The notes beneath the pieces were generated by a model. The model was not told the origin of the DNA and made no database searches. It saw nothing but the letters and a program-made list of their open reading frames with translations. Shown here in pieces: positions 63,563-64,000 of a stretch of DNA of 64,000 nucleotides; position 1 is the stretch's first letter; the number at the start of each line of letters is the position of its first letter. A program made the translations under genes and the position numbers. Source of the DNA: Rhodobacteraceae bacterium HLUCCO07 (GTDB lineage: Bacteria; Pseudomonadota; Alphaproteobacteria; Rhodobacterales; Rhodobacteraceae); contig LJSU01000019.1 in the NCBI GenBank assembly GCA_001314705.1, positions 186,001 to 250,000 of the forward strand, written 5' to 3'.

Positions 63563-64000
63563 TTATCCCTTCGGTGCCAGGAGCTTGAGCGCCGCACGGA
63601 TGAGCGCTGCCGTATCCGCGCCAGGCGTGTCACCTGCTGCCTGCGCCACGGCGCCCGCGGCCTCACCCGGGCCATAGCCGAGGTTCGACAGCGCCGACAA
63701 GGCCTCGGATTGCACCGCTGCACCGCCACTTGGCGCAGGCGCGGACGGGCGCGGCGCGGGCGTGGGAGCAGGATCGCTTTCGATCACGTCTGCCGCCGCA
63801 GAATCGGATCCCTGCATAGCCTCAAGCGCACCGCCCAGCGCCATGACCGTCGGAGCCTTGTCCTTCAGCTCATTGACGATCCGCTGTGCCGTCTTTGGGC
63901 CGACCCCCCGGGCGGCCTTCACAGCGTTCCAGTCGCCCAGCGCGATCGCACGGTTAACTCCTTCTGCACCAAGTGCGCTCAAGATGGCCAATGACGCTTT
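63563..64000 (-). CDS. ruvA: Holliday junction protein RuvA, N-terminal part beyond the window
   Basis: The 145 visible residues are the C-terminal two thirds. The frame is open to the window edge, reading [20 protein letters not shown]; the ATG-like codon at 63991 is internal. The helix-hairpin-helix [20 protein letters not shown] is the DNA-binding element. A Pro/Ala-rich linker precedes domain III ([20 protein letters not shown]), which contacts RuvB. It is followed at once by ruvB. Confidence 0.95.
   Translation of the reverse strand, partial: KASLAILSALGAEGVNRAIALGDWNAVKAARGVGPKTAQRIVNELKDKAPTVMALGGALEAMQGSDSAAADVIESDPAPTPAPRPSAPAPSGGAAVQSEALSALSNLGYGPGEAAGAVAQAAGDTPGADTAALIRAALKLLAPKG

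Noticed and set aside
1-64000. Prophage, insertion sequence or integrative element
   Set aside because: No transposase, integrase, phage structural gene or attachment-site pair was recognised; the tRNA-Asp gene has no visible repeated 3' end nearby.

Overview
The window looks like a chromosomal segment of an alphaproteobacterium of the Rhodobacteraceae/Roseobacter group. The evidence is high GC content with strongly GC-biased third codon positions (so long spurious antisense frames), the runs holC-pepA // lptF-lptG-lptD-surA-pdxA-rsmA and prfA-prmC, family-typical DUF2484, DUF3422, DUF4167 and DUF1499 proteins, PntAB transhydrogenase, a DctPQM TRAP transporter and many M20 amidohydrolases. 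I see no prophage, insertion sequence, rRNA operon or CRISPR array. The genus cannot be fixed from the sequence alone.

Layout. 1-0.87 kb: 3' part of moaA. 0.87-11.8 kb: a divergent peptide uptake/catabolism locus. The minus strand carries a fused two-domain ABC ATPase, ArgE-type deacetylase, FAD amine/amino-acid oxidoreductase and two M20 amidohydrolases; the plus strand carries the substrate-binding protein and two permeases. Promoter-like sequences for both directions lie in the 283-bp gap. 11.9-23.2 kb: YeeE/YedE transporter, DUF3422 protein, enoyl-CoA hydratase-like protein, pntAB, an ICMT-like methyltransferase, an SDR, a glycosyltransferase-like gene divergent from a sulfotransferase-like gene, tRNA-Asp(GTC) with its promoter and terminator, and a TfoX C-terminal protein. 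23.5-35 kb: ndk, Bcr/CflA-type MFS pump, holC-pepA, then the six-gene lpt/surA/pdxA/rsmA operon with overlapping stop/start codons. 35-42 kb: DUF4167, prfA-prmC, DUF1499, agmatinase-like speB and a second tandem pair of M20 amidohydrolases. 42-51.9 kb: mazG, an orphan iron-type binding protein behind a dyad-rich promoter, a 24-codon leader ORF coupled to a GNAT gene, selO, two DMT exporters, a YjdF-like membrane protein, an EEP-family enzyme, rhlE, a Fur/Mur regulator and an OsmC protein. 52.1-56.4 kb: kynureninase and a TRAP transporter sharing an upstream sequence motif. 56.5-61.5 kb: a cell-wall/division block (two DUF2484 genes, a small membrane protein, murB, ddl, ftsQ, ftsA), notable for having neither murC before it nor ftsZ after it. 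61.7-64 kb: a conserved-looking unknown protein, ruvB and the 3' part of ruvA.

How the parts work together. Envelope biogenesis dominates: LPS export (LptFGD), outer-membrane protein folding (SurA), peptidoglycan precursor synthesis (MurB, Ddl) and divisome assembly (FtsQ, FtsA). The other theme is scavenging of organic nitrogen (dipeptide ABC system, four M20 hydrolases, ArgE, FAD oxidase, agmatinase, kynureninase, TRAP). Fur is the only clear DNA-binding regulator, so most catabolic loci here must be controlled from elsewhere.

Non-genic structure is a second layer. There are at least three dispersed repeat families, one with a roughly 90-bp insertion flanked by 5-bp direct repeats; a 19-bp perfect inverted repeat beyond the pntAB terminator; and several promoter/operator candidates. 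No wholly new multi-gene system is evident. The best leads are the shared kynU/TRAP motif, the leader ORF, the split cell-division cluster and the repeats.
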